Below, piece after piece: positions 1-5,699 of a DNA stretch of 8,427 bases. The position numbers and the translations under genes are program-made. Under the pieces are notes generated by a model. The model was not told the DNA's origin. It saw only the letters and a program-made list of their open reading frames with translations, and did not search any database. How positions within the stretch are numbered: the first letter of the stretch is position 1; each line of letters opens with the position of its first letter. This stretch comes from an uncultured bacterium (GTDB taxonomy: Bacteria > Cyanobacteriota > Vampirovibrionia > Gastranaerophilales > Gastranaerophilaceae), in the NCBI GenBank assembly GCA_948742005.1, contig CAPYQR010000065.1:1-8427 (forward strand), written 5' to 3'.

Positions 1-1
1 A

Positions 2-514
2 TTTTCAAATTTTTACAAACTCGGGGTTGATAACAGAGATAAATTGATAATAACAGAAGAAATCACTCCTGAAAGATATTACGAGCGCGCGATTGATATA
101 AGAAAAGAAATTTATTCAATCTTCAATCGTTCTATAAAATTCAGACAAGTTTCAGCAGGCGGCTGTAATGGCTGTGAAATGGAGCTTAATGCTTGCTCTA
201 ATGCTAATTTTGACATGGGAAGATATGGAATTGATTTTGTAGCATCACCCCGTCATGCCGATGGGATTGTAATAACAGGGCCGATAACAAAAAACATGGC
301 TTATGCTTTAGAGGATTGTTATAATTCAACGCCTGACCCGAAAGTTGTTATTCTTTGCGGAACTTGTGCGTTATCGGGCGGTATTTTCAAGGATTCGATG
401 GAGTTGAATCGTGAATTTTTGGCAAAACATAAAATCGATCTTTATATCCCCGGCTGTCCCACTCATCCTTTGACTTTTATCAATGCGGTTTTGGATTTTA
501 TCAGGAAGAAATAA
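2..514 (+). CDS. NuoB / group 4 [NiFe]-hydrogenase small-subunit-like protein, 5' end outside window
   Basis: Iron-sulfur subunit of the NADH-quinone oxidoreductase 20 kDa family, which includes NuoB and the small subunits of membrane-bound group 4 hydrogenases (HycG/HyfI/Ech type). Counting from the in-frame TTG at 44, the visible motifs are CNGCEMEL (C41, C44), an SPRHAD-x-x-x-x-TGP block (about 68-80), GTC (C108) and PGCP (C138). These give the four cysteines expected to hold the proximal [4Fe-4S] cluster. The C-x-x-C spacing looks more like hydrogenase small subunits than the adjacent CC of true NuoB. The protein should sit at the cytoplasmic face, partnered with a NuoD/large-subunit homologue that would lie upstream. 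The frame stays open from 44 back to base 2 with no in-frame ATG, and the TTG has no convincing SD, so I annotate a partial gene that starts upstream. A TTG start at 44 (156 residues) is the alternative. Family is confident; hydrogenase versus other complex is not. Confidence 0.85.
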   Translation, partial: FSNFYKLGVDNRDKLIITEEITPERYYERAIDIRKEIYSIFNRSIKFRQVSAGGCNGCEMELNACSNANFDMGRYGIDFVASPRHADGIVITGPITKNMAYALEDCYNSTPDPKVVILCGTCALSGGIFKDSMELNREFLAKHKIDLYIPGCPTHPLTFINAVLDFIRKK

Positions 515-534
515 AAGTTGTGAAAAAATTAAAA

Positions 535-561
535 AAGGCTATGGAAAACATCCATAGCCTT
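535..561 (-). terminator. Intrinsic terminator of the SLH-protein gene
   Basis: An 11-bp perfect inverted repeat, AAGGCTATGGA (535-545) against TCCATAGCCTT (551-561), with a 5-nt loop. Read on the minus strand the stem is followed by a long T-rich run (complement of the A-runs at about 523-536). That is the rho-independent arrangement for transcripts coming leftward from the SLH gene, whose stop codon is 37 nt away. On the plus strand the stem is followed by A-residues, so it would not by itself end the hydrogenase-like gene. Confidence 0.8.
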
Positions 562-596
562 AAAAAAACCGTATAAATCATTGTGCTGGTTTTTTT
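562..596 (+). terminator. Weak possible terminator for the plus-strand hydrogenase-like gene
   Basis: A 9-bp arm AAAAAAACC (562-570) can pair with GGTTTTTTT (588-596) around a 17-nt loop. Transcribed rightward, it places a U7 run directly after the strong 535-561 hairpin and just before the convergent SLH stop codon. Most pairs are A-U and the T-run is itself in the stem, so this is a weak candidate. Confidence 0.25.
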
Positions 597-597
597 A

Positions 598-2499
598 TTA
601 TTGTCCGAAAGCAACGGTGATTTGTTCTTTCGGGTTAACTTTAGCAATCGGCATACCTGAACCATCAAGTAGGTAAGCGAATTCATCGCCTGTTGTTTGT
701 AATAAGCCCATTGTACCTGATAATGCTGTTCTTGTTAAGTCAACAGGAGCTTTGAAAGCGGTTTTGATAGCGTCTTGATAGCTTCTTCCTGCTGCTTTGA
801 ATTTAGCACCGAGTAATTCGGATGTACCAACGCCTGTTTGGTCTAAGAAGCTTTCAGCAGCGTTTGAAATACCAATTGCAGCACCGCCGACTGTTCTACC
901 TGCTGTACCGATTAGAGTACCTGCCCAGGTGAATGGAAGTTGAACAAATCTTAAAACAGGGTTGATTTCTTTTTGTCTTTGAACTTGTGCGCTTAGGATT
1001 TGTCTTGGAAGAGTTGCCTTGCAGCCGTCGCAGTTAATGATTTCATTGAATGATAATCTTAATGCTCCGGGGCATCCTTTAGATGGTCTTGTAACTTCAA
1101 CAACTTTACCGCGGACAGTTGAACCGCAAGGGAATACAACGCCGTTAACGGTGATTTCATTTGTTGTTGTTGCTGCGAATTGTTCGCCAACATTAACGTG
1201 TTTTGCATTAACTATATCGTTCATTGTTAATTGAAGTGTTGGGATTTCTACTTTTGCTTCTTTTTCAATGAAAGTTTTTCCGCCAAGGTCTTGAGCGCAG
1301 GTTTTTGTGCTCTTGTCATATCCGCCTGCAACTCTTACGCCTTGAAGCATTGAGCTTGCTTCAGCACGAGTTGTTTTATCGTTAGGACGAATAAAGTCTT
1401 GGTTTCTTTCGTTTTTCAAAGCACCGTTTTCAATAGCTTTTGCAACACATTCTCTTGCCCAGCAAGGTACAGTTGCTCCGTCTTTATATTGAGACAAGAT
1501 TTCATTGGCTTTGTTTTCATCCATTGGACAATTGATGCCTTTAGACATAATTGTTAAAGCTTCTGCTCTTGTTATGTTTTCGTTCGGGAAGAATCTATCT
1601 GCTGTTTTTCCTGCAATCATGTTTTCGCTAACACCTTTTGAGATGAAATCATGAGCCCAGTGGCTTTTTGGTACGTCTTTGAATGTTAATTGTTCACAAT
1701 CGCTTGTAACGCCTAAGTTGTAACCTTTAACAACCATTGTTGCCATCTCGGCACGAGATACGCTTCTGTTTGGTTTGAACATGCCGTCAGGATAACCCTC
1801 TAGAACGCATTGTTCAGTTAAGCGGTTAATATCACAGCTTGCCCAGTAAGAATCGAAAACATCGGGGTATTGCTGAGAATTAACGCTTGCAGCAGCTCCT
1901 GTGAAGCCTAGTGCTTCAAAAGGTTCTTTTGTAACTTTGATAATATGAGTATGAGTTGTTGAAGTTACCCTGGGGCCGTTGCCGCATTCGTATTTGGGCA
2001 TATCAGCCTGATTGATAACAGGTGCTGCCATTCCTGTAGGGCATCCGCATTCAACAGGAACACCTCTGTAGCAAGGAGCTAATAAATTATCGTTTATCGT
2101 AGCGTTGTTATTTTCGCCAACTTGAGAAGAATTAGTATTTGAATAAATTGCGTTCGGGTAAGCATAAGTTTGTTGGTTCATAGGACCGCATTCAACACAA
2201 GGTGCTGCTGCCCCTGTTGTGCATCCGCAGTCATTTTTCTTTGCCTGCTTACAAGGGTCGCAATCGCGGTTTTTCTTTGCTTGTTTACAAGGGTCACATT
2301 TTTTATGTTTTTTCTTGCATTTGCAATCTGCTTGTTTACATTTTGAACAAGTTGCAGTATCGGGAGTAATAATTTCAGATGTTTTATTGCATCCGCAATC
2401 ACTGCTAACAGGACAAGCCGCAAATGTCATAGGCACGCTTAGAGCTAAAGAGCAAAAAGTTACTGCCGTACCTAATAAAATTTTTCTTTTGAAAGTCAT
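598..2499 (-). CDS. Secreted cysteine-rich S-layer homology (SLH) domain protein
   Basis: A 633-residue envelope protein. Residues 1-27/28 are a signal peptide (K4, R5, K6, then a hydrophobic core), followed at once by C29. Signal peptidase I cleavage after TFA is likely, but FAAC could be a loose lipobox. Residues 29-172 hold 19 cysteines, including two copies of CDPCKQAKKN (68-77, 80-89) and a repeated CGC-x-TG-x-AAP motif (91-100, 151-160). Three SLH units follow at about 210-260, 272-321 and 337-388, each with the S/TRAE signature (248-251, 310-313, 377-380). SLH units in cyanobacteria and Negativicutes tie envelope proteins to peptidoglycan-linked polymer. Residues about 405-633 match no family I can name: a strand-rich part with GSTVRGKVVEV near 459-469, then a Gly/Ala-rich segment about 524-548. 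The ATG follows AAGGAGG by 4 nt. Codon choice looks less AT-biased than in neighbours, suggesting high expression. It could be an outer-membrane linker or S-layer component; the SLH call is firm, the role inferred. Confidence 0.88.
   Translation of the reverse strand: MTFKRKILLGTAVTFCSLALSVPMTFAACPVSSDCGCNKTSEIITPDTATCSKCKQADCKCKKKHKKCDPCKQAKKNRDCDPCKQAKKNDCGCTTGAAAPCVECGPMNQQTYAYPNAIYSNTNSSQVGENNNATINDNLLAPCYRGVPVECGCPTGMAAPVINQADMPKYECGNGPRVTSTTHTHIIKVTKEPFEALGFTGAAASVNSQQYPDVFDSYWASCDINRLTEQCVLEGYPDGMFKPNRSVSRAEMATMVVKGYNLGVTSDCEQLTFKDVPKSHWAHDFISKGVSENMIAGKTADRFFPNENITRAEALTIMSKGINCPMDENKANEILSQYKDGATVPCWARECVAKAIENGALKNERNQDFIRPNDKTTRAEASSMLQGVRVAGGYDKSTKTCAQDLGGKTFIEKEAKVEIPTLQLTMNDIVNAKHVNVGEQFAATTTNEITVNGVVFPCGSTVRGKVVEVTRPSKGCPGALRLSFNEIINCDGCKATLPRQILSAQVQRQKEINPVLRFVQLPFTWAGTLIGTAGRTVGGAAIGISNAAESFLDQTGVGTSELLGAKFKAAGRSYQDAIKTAFKAPVDLTRTALSGTMGLLQTTGDEFAYLLDGSGMPIAKVNPKEQITVAFGQ
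2234..2298 (-). repeat. Two-copy tandem repeat (36-bp period) inside the SLH gene
   Basis: Two 29-bp units at 2234-2262 and 2270-2298 differ at three positions (26/29 identical). All three differences are synonymous, and both copies encode CDPCKQAKKN. The 12-codon period and silent-only divergence indicate an in-frame duplication kept for its protein sequence. Confidence 0.8.
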
Positions 2500-2503
2500 T
2501 TTT

Positions 2504-2510
2504 CCTCCTT
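2504..2510 (-). promoter_or_regulatory. Shine-Dalgarno site of the SLH gene
   Basis: On the minus strand AAGGAGG is followed by four A residues and then the ATG at 2499. It is a full-strength SD with shorter-than-usual spacing, and it fixes the start codon in front of the signal peptide. Confidence 0.75.
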
Positions 2511-2538
2511 TGCGTTGTATTTATTTTTACATATTGAT

Positions 2539-2569
2539 AACGCATATTTTTATTTTAAAATTATGCGTT
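2539..2569 (-). promoter_or_regulatory. Inverted repeat and possible -10 element upstream of the SLH gene
   Basis: AACGCAT (2539-2545) is repeated inverted as ATGCGTT (2563-2569) around a 17-nt AT-only spacer. On the minus strand CATAAT at 2565-2560, one base from the TATAAT consensus, overlaps the upstream arm. No good -35 element is visible. The repeat could be an operator straddling the start site or a leader hairpin. In AT-rich DNA this is only a candidate. Confidence 0.3.
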
Positions 2570-2648
2570 TTATTCAAACAGTATTCATTGCCTTAAAAGG
2601 TTATTTTGAATGATAATTTATACTATAATTTTGTTTAATGTTTTTTGT

Positions 2649-2843
2649 TTATAATTGATTAATGCGAACAAATAAATTGGCGTCTACAAGTCCTTTTGTT
2701 TTGAGGAATTTTACAATTTCTTTATCAGATTTTTCAAAGATGTTGTATTTATATTTTTTAGCAAGTATGAATGAAATTTTTAATCTATCCACATAAAATT
2801 TTCTATGATTTTGCTTAATTACAAGTAAATCGTTATTTGTCAT
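2649..2843 (-). CDS. Small hypothetical protein (64 aa)
   Basis: I do not recognise this family. The 64-residue product is basic and amphipathic, with Lys, Ile and Phe dominant, and has no signal peptide, cysteine or clear membrane segment. Residues 20-36 and 39-51 look helical. Support for a real gene comes from a GGAG at 2856-2853 placed 9 nt before the ATG, and from its fit in the gap between the divergent UDP-glucose dehydrogenase gene and the co-oriented SLH gene. It ends 149 bp before the SLH start, and the SLH gene probably has its own promoter in that gap. It could be a chance ORF or a remnant of a longer gene; composition matches the surroundings. Confidence 0.45.
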   Translation of the reverse strand: MTNNDLLVIKQNHRKFYVDRLKISFILAKKYKYNIFEKSDKEIVKFLKTKGLVDANLFVRINQL

Positions 2844-3105
2844 ACATTAATACTCCAATCTTTAAATTATCCATCTTTAACATGACTTGCAATTCCTTTG
2901 AAAATAATATATCAATAGCACAATAATTATTCCACTATATAAATTTATGCAATTTAATAATTAAAAATGCACAAATATTGTTTTTTAAGTATAATAAAAT
3001 TCGCTTAATCATTGAATATTGAAAAAAATTGATAAATATTTTTTAACATTAATTAATAATGTCCTGCTTGAAAAATTGATTTTACAAGATTAAAATTAAT
3101 ATTGT
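2844..3105. other. Divergent intergenic region, no gene seen
   Basis: About 260 bp, very AT-rich, separating the minus-strand 64-residue ORF from the plus-strand UDP-glucose dehydrogenase gene. It must hold the start signals of both. It contains a near-palindrome at 2948-2971 with perfect TGCA ends and only two mismatched positions, which could be an operator or chance. I see no RNA gene, repeat array or further ORF. Confidence 0.5.
3029..3057 (+). promoter_or_regulatory. Candidate promoter of UDP-glucose dehydrogenase gene
   Basis: TTGATA (3029-3034) is followed after 17 bp by ATTAAT (3052-3057), a partial match to -35/-10 hexamers. It would give a leader of about 40 nt. Such matches are frequent in DNA this AT-rich, so support is weak. 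Confidence 0.25.
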
Positions 3106-4404
3106 ATGAACATTACAATAATTGGAACAGGATATGTAGGACTTGTTGCCGGGGCAGTCTTTGCGGATATGGGGAATCAAGTTATCAATGTCGATTGTGA
3201 TATTGAAAAAATTGAGAACCTGAAAAAAGGTATTTTTCCGTTATATGAACCGGGACTTGAAGAGCTTGTTGAAATAAATGTTAAAAAAGGAAGATTAAGT
3301 TTTTCAAGCGACATTAAGACTGCGGTTAAAAAATCTCTTGCTTGTTTTATTGCTGTCGGAACGCCCGAGGGCGAAGATTCGGGTGTTGATTTATCTTGTG
3401 TTTATAAAGCAGCAGAAGATATTGCACGCTCTATGAACGGTTATAAAGTAATTGTCGATAAATCTACTGTTCCTGTTGGAACGGCAGAAGAAATCAGAAA
3501 AATAATTAAAAATAACACTAATTTTGATTTTGATGTTGTGTCGAATCCCGAGTTTTTAAAACAGGGAAATGCAATTGAGGATTTTTTAAAACCCGATAGG
3601 GTGATTATTGGCTCTGATTCTAAAAAAGCAGCAAAAATAATGCAAGAAATTTATAATCCTTGCTTTAGGCGTGTAAATCGTTTAATAATTATGGATGTTA
3701 AATCTGCCGAGATGACAAAATATGCGGCAAATTCTTTTTTAGCGGCGAAAATTTCATTTATGAATGAAATTGCTAATCTTTGCGAAAAAACCGGTGCAGA
3801 CGTTGAAAAAGTGCGTTTGGGAATGGCTTTAGATTCAAGAATCGGTAATAAATTTTTGTTTCCGGGGCTTGGGTATGGCGGAAGCTGCTTTCCAAAAGAT
3901 ATTAAGGCTTTGATTAAAACAGGCGAGAAAAACGGCTGTGAAATGAAGATTTTAAGGGCGGTTGATGAGGTTAATTTTTCTCAAAGAGGAAAATTTATTG
4001 ATAAAATTTTAAAAAGATTTAATAATGAAATAAAAAATTTGACTTTCGCGCTCTGGGGAATTTCATATAAGCCTAAAACAAGCGATATTCGAGAAGCGCC
4101 CTCGGTAACGATTATTGATGAACTTTTGAAAAGAGGCGCTAAAATAAAAGTATATGATCCTAAGGCGCTTGATAATCTGCAATTGGTTTTTGGTGATAAA
4201 ATAGCTTATGGTAAAAGTTCTTATGAAATTTTAAAAGAGTCTGATGCGCTTTTGCTTTTGTCAGAGTGGAATGAGTTTCAGCATATTGATGTTAAAAAAG
4301 TTAAAAAATTGATGAATAAGCCATTAATTTTTGACGGCAGAAATCAATACAATCCGAAAACTATGCAAAAAGCGGATATTGAGTATATTTGTTTTGGAAG
4401 ATAG
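3106..4404 (+). CDS. ugd: UDP-glucose 6-dehydrogenase
   Basis: Cytoplasmic enzyme that oxidises UDP-glucose to UDP-glucuronate with two NAD+, supplying uronic acid for surface polysaccharide. At 432 residues it has the normal family length. The N-terminal Rossmann domain opens with GTGYVGL (7-13) and has an acidic residue (D30) at the end of the second strand. The central domain has NPEFLKQG (147-154, E149), K205 and N209 in AEMTKYAAN, and the catalytic C261 in GYGGSCFPKD with D265. The C-terminal UDP-binding domain contains the WGISYKPKTSDIRE block (about 317-330). All key residues are present. No clear SD precedes the ATG, but the start is fixed by the Rossmann motif at residue 7. It stands alone, without glycosyltransferase or epimerase neighbours, so its end product cannot be read from context. 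GDP-mannose dehydrogenase is related, but the motifs fit UDP-glucose dehydrogenase better. Confidence 0.93.
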   Translation: MNITIIGTGYVGLVAGAVFADMGNQVINVDCDIEKIENLKKGIFPLYEPGLEELVEINVKKGRLSFSSDIKTAVKKSLACFIAVGTPEGEDSGVDLSCVYKAAEDIARSMNGYKVIVDKSTVPVGTAEEIRKIIKNNTNFDFDVVSNPEFLKQGNAIEDFLKPDRVIIGSDSKKAAKIMQEIYNPCFRRVNRLIIMDVKSAEMTKYAANSFLAAKISFMNEIANLCEKTGADVEKVRLGMALDSRIGNKFLFPGLGYGGSCFPKDIKALIKTGEKNGCEMKILRAVDEVNFSQRGKFIDKILKRFNNEIKNLTFALWGISYKPKTSDIREAPSVTIIDELLKRGAKIKVYDPKALDNLQLVFGDKIAYGKSSYEILKESDALLLLSEWNEFQHIDVKKVKKLMNKPLIFDGRNQYNPKTMQKADIEYICFGR

Positions 4405-4433
4405 AATATGAATTTGTAAAACTTAATAAATAC

Positions 4434-4482
4434 GCAATTTGTGCTTGTTTTTTTATTTTTTTAATGTTAATATTCAAATTGC
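4434..4482 (+). repeat. Inverted repeat with T-tract between UDP-glucose dehydrogenase and rpsU
   Basis: GCAATTTG (4434-4441) and CAAATTGC (4475-4482) form a perfect 8-bp inverted repeat enclosing a very T-rich segment (about 4447-4462). The T-tract may be where upstream transcripts end, although only a 3-bp hairpin lies directly before it. Alternatively the repeat could be a leader stem of the rpsU mRNA. Confidence 0.35.
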
Positions 4483-4500
4483 TAAATACTTTAAACCCGA

Positions 4501-4510
4501 AAAGGAGGTG
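4501..4510 (+). promoter_or_regulatory. Near-perfect Shine-Dalgarno of rpsU
   Basis: AAAGGAGGTG is complementary to almost the whole anti-SD tail of 16S rRNA and lies with GGAGG 7 nt before the ATG at 4516. It is the strongest ribosome binding site in the window and decides the start of the short bS21 gene. Confidence 0.9.
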
Positions 4511-4515
4511 AAAAT

Positions 4516-4689
4516 ATGCCTGAAGTAAGAGTACGTGATAACGAAAGCATTGAATCAGCTCTTAAAAGATTTAAGAAAAAAATTCAAAAAGCGGGAATCT
4601 TATCTGAAATTAAACGCAGAGAAAGATATGAAAAACCATCAGTAAAAAGAAAAAGAAAATCTGAAGCTGCAAGAAAAAGAAAAGTTTAA
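4516..4689 (+). CDS. rpsU: 30S ribosomal protein bS21
   Basis: Small ribosomal subunit protein bS21, 57 residues, typical family length. It starts [19 protein letters not shown], matching the conserved N-terminus. The middle, [23 protein letters not shown], keeps the bS21 pattern in which a helix ends in R-R-x-x-Y-E-K-P. The tail is the usual Lys/Arg-rich stretch ending ARKRKV that contacts 16S rRNA near the platform and anti-SD. The ATG is set by the strong AAAGGAGGTG upstream. The gene is monocistronic or leads the radical SAM gene: an intrinsic terminator lies about 35 nt after the stop, and the next ATG 95 nt after it. The rpsU-dnaG-rpoD arrangement known from enterobacteria is absent. 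Confidence 0.95.
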   Translation: MPEVRVRDNESIESALKRFKKKIQKAGILSEIKRRERYEKPSVKRKRKSEAARKRKV

Positions 4690-4723
4690 GGTTTTAAAAT
4701 AAATTATAAATTCTTTTTAAAGC

Positions 4724-4764
4724 AAAAACGGGTTTAATTCAATTTTGAATTTTATCCGTTTTTT
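4724..4764 (+). terminator. Intrinsic terminator after rpsU
   Basis: AAAAACGG (4724-4731) pairs with CCGTTTTT (4756-4763), extended inward by a G-T and a T-A pair. An upper stem AATTCA/TGAATT (4736-4741, 4746-4751) closes a 4-nt loop. The outer arm ends in a U-run to 4764. It is a two-part hairpin with A-run and T-run flanks, so it may be bidirectional in form. It is the likely end of the rpsU transcript. Confidence 0.7.
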
Positions 4765-4784
4765 ATGTTAATTAATCAAATAAT

Positions 4785-5699
4785 ATGGAAAAAAGATATT
4801 ATCCTTTCAGTAAATATTTAAAAGAAACTTTTAATAAAAAAGTTTATAAAATCACGCTTGATGGAGGGTTTTACTGTCCGAACCGCGACGGAAAAATTTC
4901 TTTCGGGGGGTGTATTTTTTGTGATGCGGTTGGGAGCTATTCAAGATGTAATGATAAAAAATTATCTATTCAGCAACAGATAAAATTAAGCATTGAAAAA
5001 CTTGAAAAACAATTTAAGGCGCAGGCTTTTATGGCTTATTTTCAATCTTATTCAAATACTTATGCTTCTGTTGAAAAATTAAAAGAAGTATATGATTCGG
5101 TGTTTTTTGATGAGAAAATTATATCAATTTCAATCGGAACGCGTCCTGATTGTGTGGATAATGAAAAGCTTGATTTGATTTCAAGTTATAAAAACCCCTG
5201 GATTGAATACGGCATCCAGAGTGCAAATGATGAAACTCTCAGATGGATGAACCGCGGGCATGATTTTAAATGTTTTGAAAATGCTGTTGTTGAAACAAAA
5301 AAAAGAAACATTAAAGTTTGTGCACATATTATTTTGGGTTTTCCGAATGAAACAAAAAAAGATATTCTTACAACCGCGCAAAAACTTGCTCAATTAGAAC
5401 TTGATGGGATAAAAATTCACATGTTGACTGTTTTGAGGGATTCGCCTTTAAAAAAAATATACGATACAGCCCCGTTTTATTTGATGGATGAAAAACAATA
5501 TTGTGAACTTGTGTGTGATATTTTGGAAATTTTACCTCCTCAAACAACAATTCAAAGAATTGCAGGAACAGGTTTCAGTGAAACAACAATTGTGCCGAAA
5601 TGGGTCAACAGGCGGTTTGAAATTTTGAATTTGATTGATAAAATCCTGATTCAGCGCAATTCTTATCAAGGGAAGAATTATTTTTCGCGCGGAATCTAA
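4785..5699 (+). CDS. TIGR01212 (YhcC-like) family radical SAM protein
   Basis: Radical SAM enzyme of the YhcC/TIGR01212 family, whose substrate is not established. It has 304 residues, close to E. coli YhcC. The cluster cysteines are C31, C43 and C46 in CPNRDG-x4-GGCIFC, the wide-spaced C-x11-C-x2-C version typical of this family rather than the common C-x3-C-x2-C. Other family landmarks are FQSYSNTYA (about 86-94), SIGTRPDC (116-123), EYGIQSA (141-147), HIILGFPNET (181-190) and the C-terminal QRIAGTGF block (257-264). Start: the conserved YPFSKYLKETF at residues 6-16 requires the ATG at 4785, which has no SD and lies only about 20 nt past the rpsU terminator, so it probably depends on read-through or a promoter inside the terminator. 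The stop overlaps the stop of the convergent minus-strand gene. Family assignment is strong, reaction unknown. Confidence 0.92.
   Translation: MEKRYYPFSKYLKETFNKKVYKITLDGGFYCPNRDGKISFGGCIFCDAVGSYSRCNDKKLSIQQQIKLSIEKLEKQFKAQAFMAYFQSYSNTYASVEKLKEVYDSVFFDEKIISISIGTRPDCVDNEKLDLISSYKNPWIEYGIQSANDETLRWMNRGHDFKCFENAVVETKKRNIKVCAHIILGFPNETKKDILTTAQKLAQLELDGIKIHMLTVLRDSPLKKIYDTAPFYLMDEKQYCELVCDILEILPPQTTIQRIAGTGFSETTIVPKWVNRRFEILNLIDKILIQRNSYQGKNYFSRGI

Noticed and set aside
44..46. TTG as the true start of the hydrogenase-like gene
   Set aside because: The same frame stays open to the window edge and no SD of normal quality precedes the TTG, so an upstream start is more likely, though not proven.
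1019..1234. 71-codon plus-strand ORF inside the SLH gene
   Set aside because: Antisense to a strongly supported coding sequence, no SD and no recognisable domain.
2178..2423. 81-codon minus-strand ORF overlapping the SLH N-terminus in another frame
   Set aside because: It lies wholly within the well-supported SLH gene and arises from the same repeats; no independent SD or family resemblance.
2219..2596. 125-codon plus-strand ORF opposite the SLH gene
   Set aside because: It is the antisense shadow of the Cys/Lys-rich coding repeats; the composition (Phe, Cys and Leu runs) and lack of SD do not suggest a real protein.
5181..5550. Two overlapping minus-strand ORFs inside the radical SAM gene
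   Set aside because: Both are antisense to conserved radical SAM motifs and carry no start signals.
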